A stretch of 64,000 nt of DNA from Trichaptum fuscoviolaceum (GCA_910574455.1 CAJSYZ010000005.1:3348001-3412000), one strand, 5' to 3'. Positions 22,086 through 35,049 are shown, numbered from the stretch's first letter. Made by a program: numbers and translations. Notes: a model not told the origin generated them from the letters alone.

Positions 22086-22904
22086 CCCAGAAGAGAGTTT
22101 CATATCTGCATGCCAACCCGTGAAAGAGTCAATGTATCATGCGTCATACTATTCCTAACACAACGAAGCAACAATGTACCATAGTGCTATGAAGTTAAAA
22201 AATGTCACTACGCATCCAATCCAACCCGATCAGCGATGGTGATGATATTTTTGTAGTAACTGATTGCAATACCATAATGTTGTGCTTGTGTCTTCCGATA
22301 GGTAGGCAATATAAGACATCAAGCTCGAGGAAGAAGACCCGGGCGCTGTCCCTTAATTTTGAAGAAAAAGGTCCGAAAAAAGCCGGCAAGCCTAAAGGCA
22401 AAATGACAAATGCTGAGATCTGCACTACGATGCCGGTGTCGGACTCTACGGGATTGAAGTCAGAAATGGAGATAGTCATTCCGAACTCAAGATCACATAG
22501 ATTGACAGATTGTAGTTGAATAACCATTTTTTACTTGCCGTAATCTGGGGAACGACGCATTTAATCAAGATACAGCCCCGGGTGACACAGTCACACCAGA
22601 GAATCTGAGGCCCTGAAATCGTGCAAAGTATAAGCAAGTTGAAGAAGAAAACATTACATGGCACTACCGGTGCACTGGCACCTACATACTACTATGTGAT
22701 CTCCTGTCTAGATTCCTTTGCATGTTCTGTTCGAAGACCCTTTTTCGGGGGAATCCCCTCCGTTATCCACGATTCTACTGCTGGTGAGATTACGTGCAGT
22801 CGACATTAGGGCAGCTCATCGTCGGTTGTAGCAATGTAAAAGAAGGAAAGAATAACTATATGAGATCGAATTAAACAAATTTTGATTCGGCAATTGCCGC
22901 ACAT
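22086..22904. other. intergenic region before Plavaka copy 2
   Basis: No recognised gene. A 105-residue frame at 22202-22519 has no known motif and is not counted as a gene. Confidence 0.4.
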
Positions 22905-23505
22905 CAGGGAATCTTCTTTTTCACTTAAGGTTACTTAAACGGTCTGAAATTTACTGAAGCCCTGGGAAGTGAAATTCTACTGATTTACTGATTTCAGGCA
23001 TGTGGTTTCATTATTCAGGAAGGGGCCTGCTGAAATCAGTGCCGTCGACTTAAATCAGTGCTTCAGGCATTCAGTCTTCAGCATTCAAGCATATCAGAAG
23101 TTTTTTTCTGGCATTTGAATTGCAGTGCTCAAGTGTATAAGTTTGTAAGGGGTTCAAGTAGTTCATTCCATAAGTAATTCATCATTTAATCATATAAGCA
23201 GACTTTTTTGTCTGTCGGTTTGCAGTACTCAAGCGTGTAAGTGCGTAAGAGGTTCCAGAATTACTTCATTTCCACAAGTAATTTAAGACAATAAGTAGAA
23301 ATCAGTGCATCAGTGTCACGGTCCCTCAGTAGCTACACCACGGCATCCTGAACCAGATTGTATTTTGCCACTTCTGCCTCGCTGGCAGGCTGTTCCTCAG
23401 CATATTCAGAGAACGAATGCCACTGCAAGTTGATGGTAGTAAGAGCTTGAATACAGTGGTGGGGTGATGGGTCAAAGCCGAAGCTCACCAGAGATCGACC
23501 TGCTC

Positions 23506-26500
23506 TTAAAAGTCTGCGCCGTCCGTAGCCGAATCCCATAATGAACCCTCGTCCTCCTCGCGATCGCCCTCACCTTCCCAGTCCTCTCTGCCTGCGTCAT
23601 TCTCCTCGCCCTCAAAACCTCCACTGCGTCCATAACCCACGCTGAAATTCTCGTCCGCATCCTTGTTCTCATCCTGATCCTGATCCTTGTCCTCCTCCTG
23701 ATCCTTGTCCTCGACCTCGTCTCCCTCGCCAAGCACACTCTCGTCCTCCATATCGTCTTCCCTATCCTTGAAATCCTCGACTTCTTCGCCGTCATTATCC
23801 TTATCCTCCTTGCACTTACTACTTCTAGTAGCGCCCTCGCCATATGTATACTCGCCGCTCGCATCCGCGTCTCCAACGTCAAGATACAGGGAGAAATCCC
23901 TGCCAGTGACACCCGATCCAACAAGTTCGGTGTTCTTTCCCGCACTAAAATCTTCAATGGAATTGTAAGCTGCTAGGCGGGATCGGACCTTCTCCCAGTT
24001 TGATTCAGTAAAAAACGAGGAATTTGACAATAAGTTAACATAGTCGTCCGTATGAGGCTGCCACAGAGCACTGGTGAAGTACCACTCAGCGCCACCAAAC
24101 TCTTCTTTGATCTTTTGCAACCGGGCCACTTGCTTGTCGATTGCAACCTTGACCTGTTCATGAGAAATTCAGCGAATAAAGCCACTATAAGAACTAAAGT
24201 AGATAGATACCGCGGTTGCCGCAAGAGCGAGGGCACCGATAGGCTTTCCTATTGTGTTTTTATCCAGTACTTTATGCCGACCCAGGGCCAAGACTAGGTG
24301 TACGGACAACACTGAGATTACAAGATCAGAGCAGAACAACCCTTGCTTCTGTACTTTCAGAGTCAATGCAGGGATACGAAGGGTGACATGGGGCAAATTT
24401 TTACATACCTTATCCATACTATGCCAGCTTTCCCAGAGGAATGGTTCAGCTTTCTTCTTGTCGACCATCATCTGCAACATCTTCACAATTTCTTCGGTCT
24501 CCACCGACTTAGAACGCTCGTTGCCGACGAAACTCGAAATTGATTGTTCGGCTTTCTCGAACAATTTCTTGCGCCAACTATCAGAGCATCTCTGGGCTGC
24601 CTACAGGGCAGATCATACTTGATTCAAAATGGCCGATGAAAGACAATAAGGGATGACTCAACTAAAGAACAGATGTCGGCCAATTGCGTGTCGTAACTAA
24701 GTTCGACAGAATCAAACACCTTCCCCCACAAGGCTCCGATGGACTTATTGTCCGGGTTTTGCCATGGAGTTGTGGACTTTCCAACTGCGCGATACAGCGA
24801 AGGCAGAAGAATGTGAGTCCAGCCTGCCTGAGTTCCGGGAGGGAGACACTGATTCGTTGCCCTTTTTTTGCAGGGAGCGCGGGATCCCTCCCTTCCGATA
24901 CTATTTCTATCCTTGTCCTCAAGCCCTACAGATGTCTGCATTTCTGCAAGTTAGTGGATGTATATCATAGACATGATTTGATTAACGCACAGAGCTAGTA
25001 GTCCGAGAGACTTTGCGATGACCAAGATGAGCCTTGGTTGCGAGCACTTCGGGTTCAGGACTGATGGATACTGTCGTCATCGCAGGTGATTGTGCTCGTG
25101 GTGTTAGCGACACCTCACAACCACTTGCCTGTTAAAGGAGCCTTGAATTAGTACACGAATCAATTGCAGCAATTAGCTCACACTTGCAATATGTTGCGCA
25201 TGAGCCGCCAGAGACCTCTTCAAATTGCGAATAGAAGTAGAAGATTTCATCTGTAGCAATTAGAGGAATTGTTACCAAGAAAAGCTCGAAGAGAATTGAA
25301 TACCAGTATATCAGTCTGAGAATGACTGTCTTGCAGTTTACTCTTGTTACTAGTAGTGAGGTTCAAATCCTTGTTGCTTAATCAGAAATGATATGAAATG
25401 GAGATTAGAAGGATTAACACTAACTGTCGAGGCAGCCTGTGATGACGGCTTCTTCATATACACGTTCATGCTAGTCTGTTTTAGATAGTAAGGAAGTGAT
25501 CTGAATATTGGGTGGAAATGCAAGAATTACCACGGCATGCGAGTTAGAGTCTGGCGGTGACTTCCTCTTCTTATTATTCGCGATCATGCTGTCCTACAAT
25601 AAGCAAAGCTTAGTAGACGACCAGATCCTTGCCAAAGAAAGGGGTGCAGAAAGTTGTCCTATTGAGTGTCGATGCCTACACATACCTGCATCTGCAGATA
25701 CAACGCCGGCGATTGCTCTCTATGTCCATCGACAGTAATACCCTCCTGACGAGATGACAGGTGAGTAGTGAGGGGGTAAAAGCAGAATAAACTTACCGTT
25801 ACATCAAGCTGGGAGTTGGCGATTCTCTGCATTTTCGCGCCCTATTCAGAGTACGGTTTGGTAAGTAATGAAGTAAAGATATGTCGACGCCGAAGGACAC
25901 AAGAAAGTCCGGCACCAGATCCATGCTTTGATGTGAAACACTCACCTGAACGGCCGATTGTCTCCTGATATTCTTCTTCTCCAGAGCACAAAGAAGGAAG
26001 GATAAGTAGCGCGAACGAAGCAAGACATTATGATGCCACTTACCAACGTTGTAGGAGCCTGCAAGTCGGAGAGAGTGTCGCGGGATAGCTTCCTTTTCTT
26101 CGATTTATTGCTGGCTCCATCCTGATACGATACAGAAACATTGTTAATTAGCCATCGTTGTGCATGGGACTCCACCGATGCATAGTCTCTGTGAATCGAA
26201 CGATTTCTTTGAACTTTAAGCGGCACTCACATTGGCTTGGGGCGGTATTGTAAGTCTCCTCGCGTCCTAATTAAACGCACAATCAAAATATTAAGATTTC
26301 ATCTGCCAGTCTAATGAATGCTTTAACCAACTCACATTATCAGTGTCGGATTCAACAAGATGTGCCGTCTGTCGCTCGCTCGCAAAGCTATTCTTTACAC
26401 CTTGAAAACTCGTGAGGGTTACTGTCTCTCCTTCATCCTCCCAAGGACTAAAGTTTGCATCCTCTTGCACCGAGGCGGGGAGCCTAAATTTTCCTTGTGT

Positions 26501-27878
26501 CAGCCAGGCTCACAACTTGAAACAAAGATAAGGATGTGAGCATTATAAGTGAAGAAGCTGCAACGTTTGGGTTCATGATGATCTTGAAGAAGTGTGGCAC
26601 GGCGGTGACCCGCCGGGCCGCCACGGTTGCTGCCACTGGCAGTGTCACTGGCGCACGCGTGGCACGCTCAAACTGCCACTGGCAGTGGCGGGCGCATTCA
26701 AGCTATCAGTACTAGTACTACTAGTAGTAGTAGTAAGTAGTACTACAATGATAAGCTTCAAGTAGCTGAGTTTAAATCAAGCTTCACACTTACTATCAAC
26801 TTGAATTTGTTTGAATTTGAAACTCATCTTTCGTACTATGATGCGAACGGTTGAGTAGTACGACTTCAAACTCACAAGTCAATATCTTCTACTATCTTCC
26901 TTGCGATCTCAGGATTTCTGCCCTCTCCGCCGAAGAAAGTGGATCCATCTGTGTTGCGAAGTGCCCTGACAGGTCGCTTTGTCTTATCGTTCCGTTTCGA
27001 CGTATTGGGTGAGTCTATCATGTCTGTATCCTCACCAGAAAGACTGCTGTCCTGTCCTGCAAGCGTACTATGATAGCCAGTGCCTCCTATGATACGACTT
27101 GAAGCCTTTGCGCCCTGCACACAAGTACGGAAAGGAAGTGCACCTCTGGTGTCCTTTTTCCTCGCCTTTTTTGCGCGCTCTCTCATCTGGTCCATCGGAA
27201 TTGGCTGCATCATAACGTGAGTCAATATGTTCATCTTTCAAAACCTAAAGTCGTAAAGGTAATGCAACTTACAAACATAAAAGTTTGCATTGCCTTCAGC
27301 TTCACAAAAGCTGTCTTTTTCCTCGTTCGTTGAACCTGCAATGCCAATATCTGGTAACTCGACTGTCGCTGTCTTGAAGATAAGGACTCACTAGCTTCAG
27401 GAGTGTCTTTCGGTTTTTTTAGCCCTCGTTTGTCAGTGCCAGCCAGCTTAGGTGCAGTTGAGCCCATCTGGGTGCGAATGTCAAGAGCCTTCGACAAATT
27501 CTTCTCAAGCTCCATCGTCTCCAGTATTGCTGTTTCCTGTTGCTCTGCTGCAGCTCTCTTTTTGCGTACCTTCTCAGATGCCTCTTGTTCTTTTGCTGCC
27601 CATTTCTGTTCCGCATCAAGTTTTCTCTTCTCTCTCGCATCCGCGGCTTGTTGAGCCGCAGCTTCGCGCAGAGCTGCCCGTTCTTCCTTCTGTTTTTCCT
27701 TCTCCTCCTTTTCCCTCAATGCCTCACCACGCTTTGAGGCCTGCTCTTCTCTCCTTCTCTCCTTCTCTTCTTTCTCCCTCAATACCTCCTCTTTCGTTCG
27801 ACGTGTTCTGAATTTATTGACTATGGCTCCCGGGTGCTGATTGCTATTCTTAGCCCGCGTTTGTCTTCGAGTTGACAT
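23506..27878 (-). CDS. DUF6532-like companion gene of Plavaka element, copy 2
   Basis: Paralogue of the gene at 1270-5577. It starts MSTRRQTRAKNSNQH with the same charged coiled-coil exon (to about 27380). Micro-exons with basic cores follow (NKSKKRKLSRD near 26090, NNKKRKSPPD near 25570, IRNLKRSLAA near 25220). The globular region includes SSMFEKAEQSISSFVG-like and EPFLWESW, LFCSDLVISVLSVHLVLALG, IGALALAATAV and KVAIDKQVARLQKIKEEFGG. It ends in a Glu/Asp-rich tail and the stop at 23506. The DDYVNLLSNSSFFTESNWE stretch is in frame here, whereas copy 1 has lost two bases. No stop or frameshift was noted, so this copy may be functional. It sits 0.5 kb from the start of the transposase gene, with divergent transcription. 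The function is unknown. Confidence 0.62.
26590..26790. repeat. palindromic-word cluster in intron of DUF6532-like gene copy 2
   Basis: Contains CACTGGCAGTG twice with CACTGGCGCACG, and an ACTAGTACTACTAGTAG run. It is in the same intron as the cluster at 2400-2450 in copy 1 but differs in extent and order. Confidence 0.6.
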
Positions 27879-27989
27879 TCTTGTGCAGTGTTTCAAGTCA
27901 AGGCACGCTGACAGGTGCTATGAGTTTCGATGGTGAATCGAGTTGGCAAAGGTGCAAGTTGTAGTCGAAGTTGGAGATGAGGGCGCCTA

Positions 27990-28330
27990 TTCAAGGAAAA
28001 TTTACGCCCACTTGCACTTGCTGGCACTGGCAGTGCCAGTGATTGGCAGCCTTCAAGTTAGGCTGACTCGGAATGAGCCTGACTCAGACTCGGACTTGGA
28101 CACTCGGATACTCAGGCTAGCTCTATTACTAGTACTATCACAGTGCTACTGGTACTAGTACTACTCACTGGCACTTGCAGGCTCACTGGCAGGCTGGCGG
28201 CGGTGCCACTGAGTCACTGACAGCCTGAGGCTGTGGCTACTCAGGCTACCGGTACTACTACTAGTAGTACTACTAACTTCAAGTTGTTACTACGCGGGCG
28301 TCACCGCTGAGCGTGCCATTCAACTTTAAA
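27990..28330. repeat. palindromic-word spacer, divergent promoter region of copy 2
   Basis: Between the two divergent element genes. Words seen: CACTGGCAGTG (28025-28035), CAGCCTGAGGCTG (28221-28233), GACTCAGACTCGG, ACTAGTACTA runs and TTCAAGTTG. No TATA box could be picked out. Confidence 0.65.
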
Positions 28331-28355
28331 TTCAGCGTTCAATTTACTGGAACTA

Positions 28356-31300
28356 ATGCCGGTAACTCGGCGAAGGCCCAAACCCGTTCATCTTACAGAT
28401 ATCTTCCCCCCGACTATTCGATGCACCTTCTCCTTCTGCAGCAGGAGGTTCAAGAATCAATCCGCAAGGACAAGACATGAATATTCAGCTCACCCGTCAT
28501 CATTTGCAACAAGACCTGCTGCTTGTGGTTACGACTTGGATTCCTCACCCAAGCGACCCGCACGACCTTCGACACCTCAAGCTCTTCCCGGCTCTCCTGA
28601 ACTTCCAACAGACTTGGAGGGCCATCATGAAGATGAAAGTGGCTGCAACTCTTCAAGTTACGACTACGACATTTCTATACTCACACAGGATATCTCGATG
28701 CTTAGCATAGGCCGAGACAAGCTGCTTCAAGATTTAGACGGTCCTGATTGCCTGTCCCATGCTGACACTGGAGATGACGAACTTGAAGACCAAGACCTAT
28801 CTTCTGCTGATCTGGACTCCGACATTGGAGATTATGAAGAGAACAATGATAACTTAAAGGTGTATCACAGATATTTAAATGGTGCGCGCTAAGTATGATG
28901 TCCCCAGTTTACTTTAGCATTCTGACACCAAATATCGTGCAGCCACTCCATGCGATGAAGAAGGGAACTTCTTAGAAAAGGAAGAACCGCCCGTTTCACG
29001 GAACGAACCTGCGTCAAATGACTGGTTTCCCTATTCGTGCCGAGCAGATTTCGAGCTCGCAGATTTTCTCTATCGCGAAGAGCAAATGTCTGCTGGCAAC
29101 ATAACAAAGCTTCTCGGAATTATGAAGGCTTATCAACTAATTCAGTCCACGGAGAACGCAAAATCTATTAGATATCCCGAATTGGACGCGACAGATCCCA
29201 ATGATGACTCAAGTCTGGATACAGCTGGTGCACTGCTCGATGGAGATGCACAAAATTTGTACAAGATCATTGACACTACAAAAGTCGGTGATGTATCTTG
29301 GAAATCCTTCAGTAACTTCTACACTAACGACAATGGCCAAAAAGCGACAAATGAGAACATCGAGTCATGGAAGAGGAAAGAATATGATGTATGGTATTGG
29401 GATCCTTTGGAAGTAATCCGAAATTTGGTGGATAACCCGGCTTTAGAAGGCGAATTTGACTTTGTCCCGTTTCGTGAATTTCAGACAAAGGAGGACACCA
29501 ATAATATCAATGACAAAGAACGAGTTTTCAGAAATTACATGTCCGGGAATTTTGCTTGGGAACAGGCTGTAAGTCATGACTCATTAACTCGCACAGATAC
29601 TTATTATCCTTGACTTAGAACAAGATCTACGCAGAAGATAAAGCAGTCCATGGATCTATGTTCGTCCCGGTCATTTTAGGGAGCGATAAGACAACGGTTT
29701 CTGTTGGAACTGGCAATAATGAATACTATCCTTTGTATCTCTCGATTGGGAATGTATCAAACAAGGCCCGGCGGTCCCAGAAACTGAATACAGTCCAGCT
29801 CATAGCATTTCTGGCAATACCAAAGAGTATGTGTTAATAGTGATCTATTCAATTGACTTCTGATGCTTTGCAGCTGAGCGGCAATACAAAAAGTCAGATG
29901 ACTTCCGGCACTTTCGACATCAGATCTTTCATTCGTCTATATCGAGGATCTTAATCTCGCTGAAATCCGCAATGATCATGAACACTCAGAAAACCATTTC
30001 CGGTGCCCTGATGGTCACTTGCGTAGGTCGGTTTTCGGACTCGGCTCATATATAGCCGATTATCCGGAACAGGTCAGCCTTTGCGCCATATGTACTGGAT
30101 GGTGCTGCAAGTAAGTACTACCGCCCTCAGGCTTTCCTGAAATCAAGCTCTGTGGTGATGACTTACTTTCGACATTATAGATGCACAGCGCCTCACAAGG
30201 ACCTCGATAATCCGGAATTTGTATCAATTCCTCGAACAAAAGAGCTGCACGAACGATTGATAGAACAGGTAGACACCAACAACATGAATAAAGCAACAAT
30301 TCGGAAAGAGTACGGATTCCACCAGGACATTGTGGTACGTGCTTCAAATTATTCATTGGATGCGTATATTGCAACTGATACGTTGCTCCGTAGCCTTTCA
30401 CCAATGACATTCCGCGCGCAGATATATGCGATCTCATATCTCCGGACCTGCTGCACCAAATCATCAAAGGCGTGTTCAAGGATCATCTTGTCGAGTGGAT
30501 ATGTCAGAGCTTGACCACGTCAGAGCTGGATATTGTGGATAAAAGGTGATTTTTTTCGCAAGTTGTTTAATGTAAATACCATTGCTAACATCCGCGTAGA
30601 ATCAGAGTTGCTGCTCCTTTTCCTGGACTTCGCAGATTCCCCGAAGGCCGAGGCTTCAAGCAATGGACAGGCAATGATTCTAAGGCACTTATGAAAGTAT
30701 GTGACCTTTTTATCTTGTTCGAGGCAGTGGTTTGCTGATATTTGATGCAATTTGCTTAGGTGTATCTTCCGGCTATTGTGGGCATTGCACACGATGATAT
30801 GATTCGCACATTAAGTGCATTTCTAGACTTCTGTTACCTTGTGCGTCGGTACACGATTACAGCCTCAACTCTTGATCAAATCAAAGCCTCTTTGGATCAC
30901 TTTCACCGTTATCGGCAAATATTCATAGCTAAGGGCATCCGGGATAACTTTTCACTACCACGACAGCATGCTATGGTCCATTATCCAACATTGATCCCTC
31001 TGTTTGCTGCACCGAGCGGGCTGTGTTCATCGATTACAGAGAATAAACATATTTATGCGGTCAAAGAAACGTGGCGACGCTCGAACAGAAATGATCCCTT
31101 GGGCCAGATGATCACAGCAAACCAACGACTCAGCAAACTTATTGCATCGAGGTCAGACTTCAAACGGCGTGGAATGCTAGACGATACGCTATCCGAGGCT
31201 ACGTGGAAAGTTTTGCGAGATGTTCTGCGGAAGAATATGTCAGAGCCGGAGGAGGATGATGCTGAGAGGATCCCGAATCAGAGGGAGCAGTTGCAGTGTA

Positions 31301-32482
31301 TTGGTGTGGCAGGAGCAGCCAATGATACAGATGATTTCTTCGATGGCACTGTGGGTAATCAAGGGCACAACGAAATTGCTGACCTGGATGATTTCAGCAC
31401 TTCATCAGTGGAAGGACTGCAAAGTAGTGTTGTTCTTCATGATGTGGAAAATACAGAACATCGGTTTTGCTTAGGTGGTAGAAGTGATCCTTCGAGCTTG
31501 ATGTTAATGGCTTCGAAACAACGTCAGTAACACGAGCTTCAAATTGTGGCGCTGGATATCTGACTTATTCGTTGCTATCCTTACAGAGTCCAGTAAGCTG
31601 TACCCCAAACAGCTCAACGCTCTTGCGGCGATAAAAGGCCATCCGGAACTCCGACAGCTCTGACGACTCATCAAAATATACTTATTCTGCAAGTACGAAA
31701 GGTGCAACTTGAACGAATTAGGATACTATGACCTCGGAAGCGCTTCTGAAAGCCTGATAGCCGAACAACAGTTTGCACTGGACATGGGCAATGACATTGC
31801 CATCTTCCATTCAGCTACCGCGTATTTCGCCTACCGCGGCGAATCAATTCCTATAGAGCAAGCAATGAGGGAGGTGATCAGGTCCAATCCCTCTTGGCGC
31901 GGAAAAGCACGACGTGATGTCGTTCTTGTCCAAGTTAGTTCTCGCAAAAAGGGGTTTGCAGGGATGCGAATTGCTCGGGTTATGCTTCTTTTCTCCTTCA
32001 CCGCCAATGGAGAACGTCAGGAATGCGCCCTTGTCCAGTTTTTCAAGAACGTTGGAGACTCACCTGACAGAAAAACAAGAATGTGGATAGTCGAGCCAGA
32101 GTATGAGTCAGAGACCTCTACCGCGTGCCAGCGTAGTACTATTGGAAGTTGCCGTCAACCGCTGACTCGGACTCGCCGGAGTGACCTGAATGACACCTCC
32201 GACTCGGAGTCAGGCTACCCCCGTCACGGTGACTCAAAAACTCCAAAGTTATCCGTGATAGCTCTAGGGAGTATCTTCCGTTTAGCTCACCTCCTTGGGG
32301 TTCCAGAGGGTGATGAATGTCCTCCGAAGTCATTGACACCTGAGGAGTCCCTGGACTTTTACAATAGATTCTATGTTAACCGATTTGCTGACATCACATG
32401 CATGAAACATTGTACGAAAGTAGGCAACAATAAAGATAAACCCTCATTTAGCTCACAAAGTACCTTGAAACTTATGAAGTAA
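28356..32482 (+). pseudogene. Plavaka-family transposase, copy 2 (near complete, with lesions)
   Basis: Spliced reading gives MPVTRRRPKPVHLTDIF, then a C2H2 finger (C-x4-C-x12-H-x4-H), and acidic YHRYLNG. The family-typical core follows: PCDEEGNFLEKEEPP, NDWFPYSCRADFELADFLY, EQMSAGNI, GDVSWKSFS, YDVWYWDPLEVIRNL, PVILGSDKTTVSVGTGNNEY, YPLYLSIGNV. Next are CPDGHLRRSVFGLGSYIADY, PFTNDIPRADICDLISPDLL, HQIIKGVFKDHLVEW, VYLPAIVGI, FLDFCYLVRR, FHRYRQIF, FSLPRQHAMVHY and GLCSSITENKH. The C-terminal part ends FYVNRFADITCMKHC. Introns at about 28875, 29568, 29831, 30110, 30333, 30549 and 30697 have good GT..AG ends. Two lesions are apparent: a frame jump of one base near 29990-30005, before CPDGH, and an in-frame TGA at 31661-31663 where CGA (Arg) is expected. 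The element is therefore probably not autonomous unless another copy supplies transposase. Confidence 0.82.
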
Positions 32483-32499
32483 GGATATAACATTTAAAT

Positions 32500-33110
32500 G
32501 TTCAGTGACGGATTATGGTACTAGCTATACTAGAATTGTAGTGTTACTAGTTGGTGCATCTTAGACTTCAAGTTCAAGTTGGATCATGTCGGATGCCACT
32601 GTCAGTGGCAGTGGTCAAAATTTCCCACTGCTGCAGCCTGAGTGCACTGGCAGCCTCAGGCTGAGTACTACTACTACTGGTACTAGTACTAGTATGAACA
32701 TAGAAAACTTCAAGTAAAAAGTGTACAATAACATGGAACTTGCCAACAACTGGAAATGAACCAATAACCTGCCTCAGGCTGCTACTACTACTAGTACTAC
32801 TTCAAGTTCTAATTTAACCATCTTGAAGTTGAAGTTCAAGTTGAACACAGACTACTAGTAGTACTAGTCACGGTAGTACTATCAACTTGAAGCATATGCT
32901 ATGAATAAATAAATAATTTTTTTTGCAGTATATAGTAGTAATCAAGAAAACGATGTCACATAGTTGCTACTAGTACTAACTACCAATAGTGCAGCATAGT
33001 GCGAGAGGAGCTTTAAGTTAAACTTGAAAAGGGAGTAAGCACTGGCATAGAATGAGTAGTACTAGTACAATCCGAGTCCTTGACTTTTGTCATAAACATA
33101 GTAAAACGAA
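32500..33110. repeat. palindromic-word spacer
   Basis: AT-rich spacer packed with TACTAGTAC, TTCAAGTTGAA (32835-32845), GCCTCAGGC and CACTGTCAGTGGCAG words. No gene is seen. It separates the transposase gene from the minus-strand gene at 33208-35034. Confidence 0.6.
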
Positions 33111-33207
33111 ATAAAAATTTAACACGGCCACAACTTAAACTTGAATCGCGCGCTGGTGAACCCTAGAACACTTCGTGTCGGGGAATGGTCCAATATGCAA
33201 CCGCCAG

Positions 33208-35034
33208 TTACATCGCCGAGCTCATATTGACATCCGAGTCGGTGTCCGTGATGGGATCCAATTTGTCGAGAAGAGCAAATAGGATTCCATAATCTGTTAA
33301 ATAAAATGGACCATAATTACGAAGTAAATCGTCGACTGTCTTCAGGAGTAAAGAGTCAAAAATTTGCTCTGCCGGAATAAGGGCATGATCGATGTGTTCC
33401 ATATCTTCGTGGAGAAATTCGGCGGCCCTGTCGAGTCTTTCCTTGTCTATATCTTTGCGATCAGCATCGTCAAATTGCCTAATGGCTCGAGTCACTTCGA
33501 TAATGCCCAGCCTAGCAAAGTCCATCTCCCTGGAGAAGCGCTGCATTGCACCATCATTCATGAGCAACAGATCCAGAAGCGAATCATCACAGAGGATGAT
33601 TAAACATTTCCTGATCCAGTTGAACCTGCGCAGAACAACCGAATAATTTCCGTATTCGCGCTGGATTTGTCGATTATTCTCCAATGAGGACGTTCCACCA
33701 TCAGCCGAGTCGACGCCAAGAATATCCATTGACTTCTGAATGAGTCGATGAAAGTCAGCTAGAGCAGCTTCTCCACCGGCACGTTCAAGTTCACGTTTCC
33801 ATCGACGCCGAGCCTCTCGTGCTGTTCCGGATTGAAAGACAGTCGGAGTCGCCTGAGTCGCAGAACAATTGACTTCTGCTTCTGAGAGTTGACCAACGGG
33901 CGACTTTGGCAATTGTTCCGCACGGCATTTGTCTAGGAAGACGATCCAATCCTTGCACTCGTTATATGACCAAATAAGTAGGGGGAGAAAGAACTTGAGC
34001 GCAAGCCTTGGGTTTCGGGGCCTGCTTGTAGAGCCTTTAAGATTCACGCCCACGACTGGCGTAAAGTGCTTCAATTGAGCAGAGAGTTCACGACGAACAT
34101 TTTCCTTGAGCTTTGTGCCTTTGATGTCGATCCTTATGGCAGAAAAGACAGATTTTGTCTGTATCAATCGATTGCCGGCCTCCTCATCCTCAAATTTACG
34201 TTGCCAACGCACGATTGCATGGTGTGAATGATATCGGGCGACTAAGCAAGACAAGAAATTATCCCAGATGACGTCCCCAGTGAAAACATTGATGAGTTTC
34301 CCTGACGGGAAAAAGCCGGGAAGAACAGATATGAACGCCGTGGCGACAGCAAGTCTTGATTCCTCCACACGCTTGCGGATAAGCAGCTCAAGTGGCTCCT
34401 CGGGCTATAGCGCATTACCATAAGAACAAGCGGTTAGAGACGTGCATTCAAGCTTTTGATTTAATTTGCAGCTTACCGTATAACGCATCAGGATAGCTAG
34501 TTCTTCACCTAGCTTGAAGATCATGTCCGTGTACTGGTATGTACTGATCCGAAACTGGTCTAGCATCACAGCCGTCTTCCTCTGCAGAGCCTGTGCTTCC
34601 CTAACCCGGTTACTGATATACTGATTTGACGTATCAAAGTACCTCCCCAGCCGATCAGCCAGAACAAGTGTTTCCTTGAAATCGTTCGACGAAAACCCGA
34701 AGCGATTTGCATGCTCTAGCTTGGAACTCTAAGCTTTTGGTGATTGACTGGACCACCGTGCTATCGATATATGCTCCCGAGCGATAACCAAAGGGTAGGT
34801 CCTCTGACAAGTCATTGAAGATAAGCCAAACCACACACTGAAATATAGATAATATGTGGTCCTACCAAACTTAACCTCTACAGGATTTGTATACACTTCG
34901 TATTCGCTCTCGTCTTCGATGATCGCGGACTTTGAGCTGTGAGTGTTGAGACCAAAGCTGGATTCTGAACCGTCCTTGTCCTCGTCTGTGTCCAAGCAAG
35001 AGCTTGGAGTATCCCCGAGATCAGAACTTGACAT
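33208..35034 (-). CDS. unrecognised intron-containing protein, possible element cargo
   Basis: Start MSSSDLGDTPSSCLDTDEDK, an acidic Ser-rich lead to EYEVYTNPVEVKF. After splicing across about 34870-34730, a helical segment follows: HANRFGFSSNDFKETL, DTSNQYISNRVREAQAL, QFRISTYQYTDMIFKL. The 34400-34480 region is an intron leading to PEEPLELLIRKRVEESRLAVA. The long last exon (to 33208) contains LPGFFPSGKLINVFTGDVIW, a helical Arg-rich stretch around ARRRWKRELERAGGE, and the end DSDVNMSSAM. No domain was recognised and no damage seen. Exon borders in the 34730-34870 part are uncertain. It is flanked on both sides by palindromic-word spacers like those inside the Plavaka-type element, and transcribed divergently from the gene at 36616. 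Co-mobility is inferred. Confidence 0.6.
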
Positions 35035-35049
35035 TTTGGAGATTTGATA

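Larger units (their letters stand above)
22905..32482. mobile_element. Plavaka-type DNA transposon, copy 2 (minimum extent)
   Basis: The left terminus begins CAGGGAATCTTCTTTTTCAC at 22905. It is followed by a repeat-rich subterminal zone to about 23330 (repeats of ACTGATTTCAGG, CAGTGCTCAAG, ATAAGTNNNTTCA type), a mirror image of the tail of copy 1. Inside are the DUF6532-like gene (-) and the transposase gene (+), in the same divergent arrangement as copy 1. The right terminus was not found before 42 kb, so the true end may lie beyond 32482 and could include the genes at 33208-39744. The orientation is inverted relative to copy 1. Confidence 0.7.

Noticed and set aside
22202..22519. 105-residue frame between zinc-cluster gene C and element copy 2
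   Set aside because: No motif, no splice or promoter context, and an overlapping antisense frame of equal length; likely chance.
476..31530. KDZ-type transposase as identity of the two large transposon genes
   Set aside because: The motif order (PCDEEGNFL, GSDKTTVSV, CPDGH, SPDLLHQIIKG, FSLPRQH) fits Plavaka; the CxC-type cysteine clusters and KDZ core are absent.
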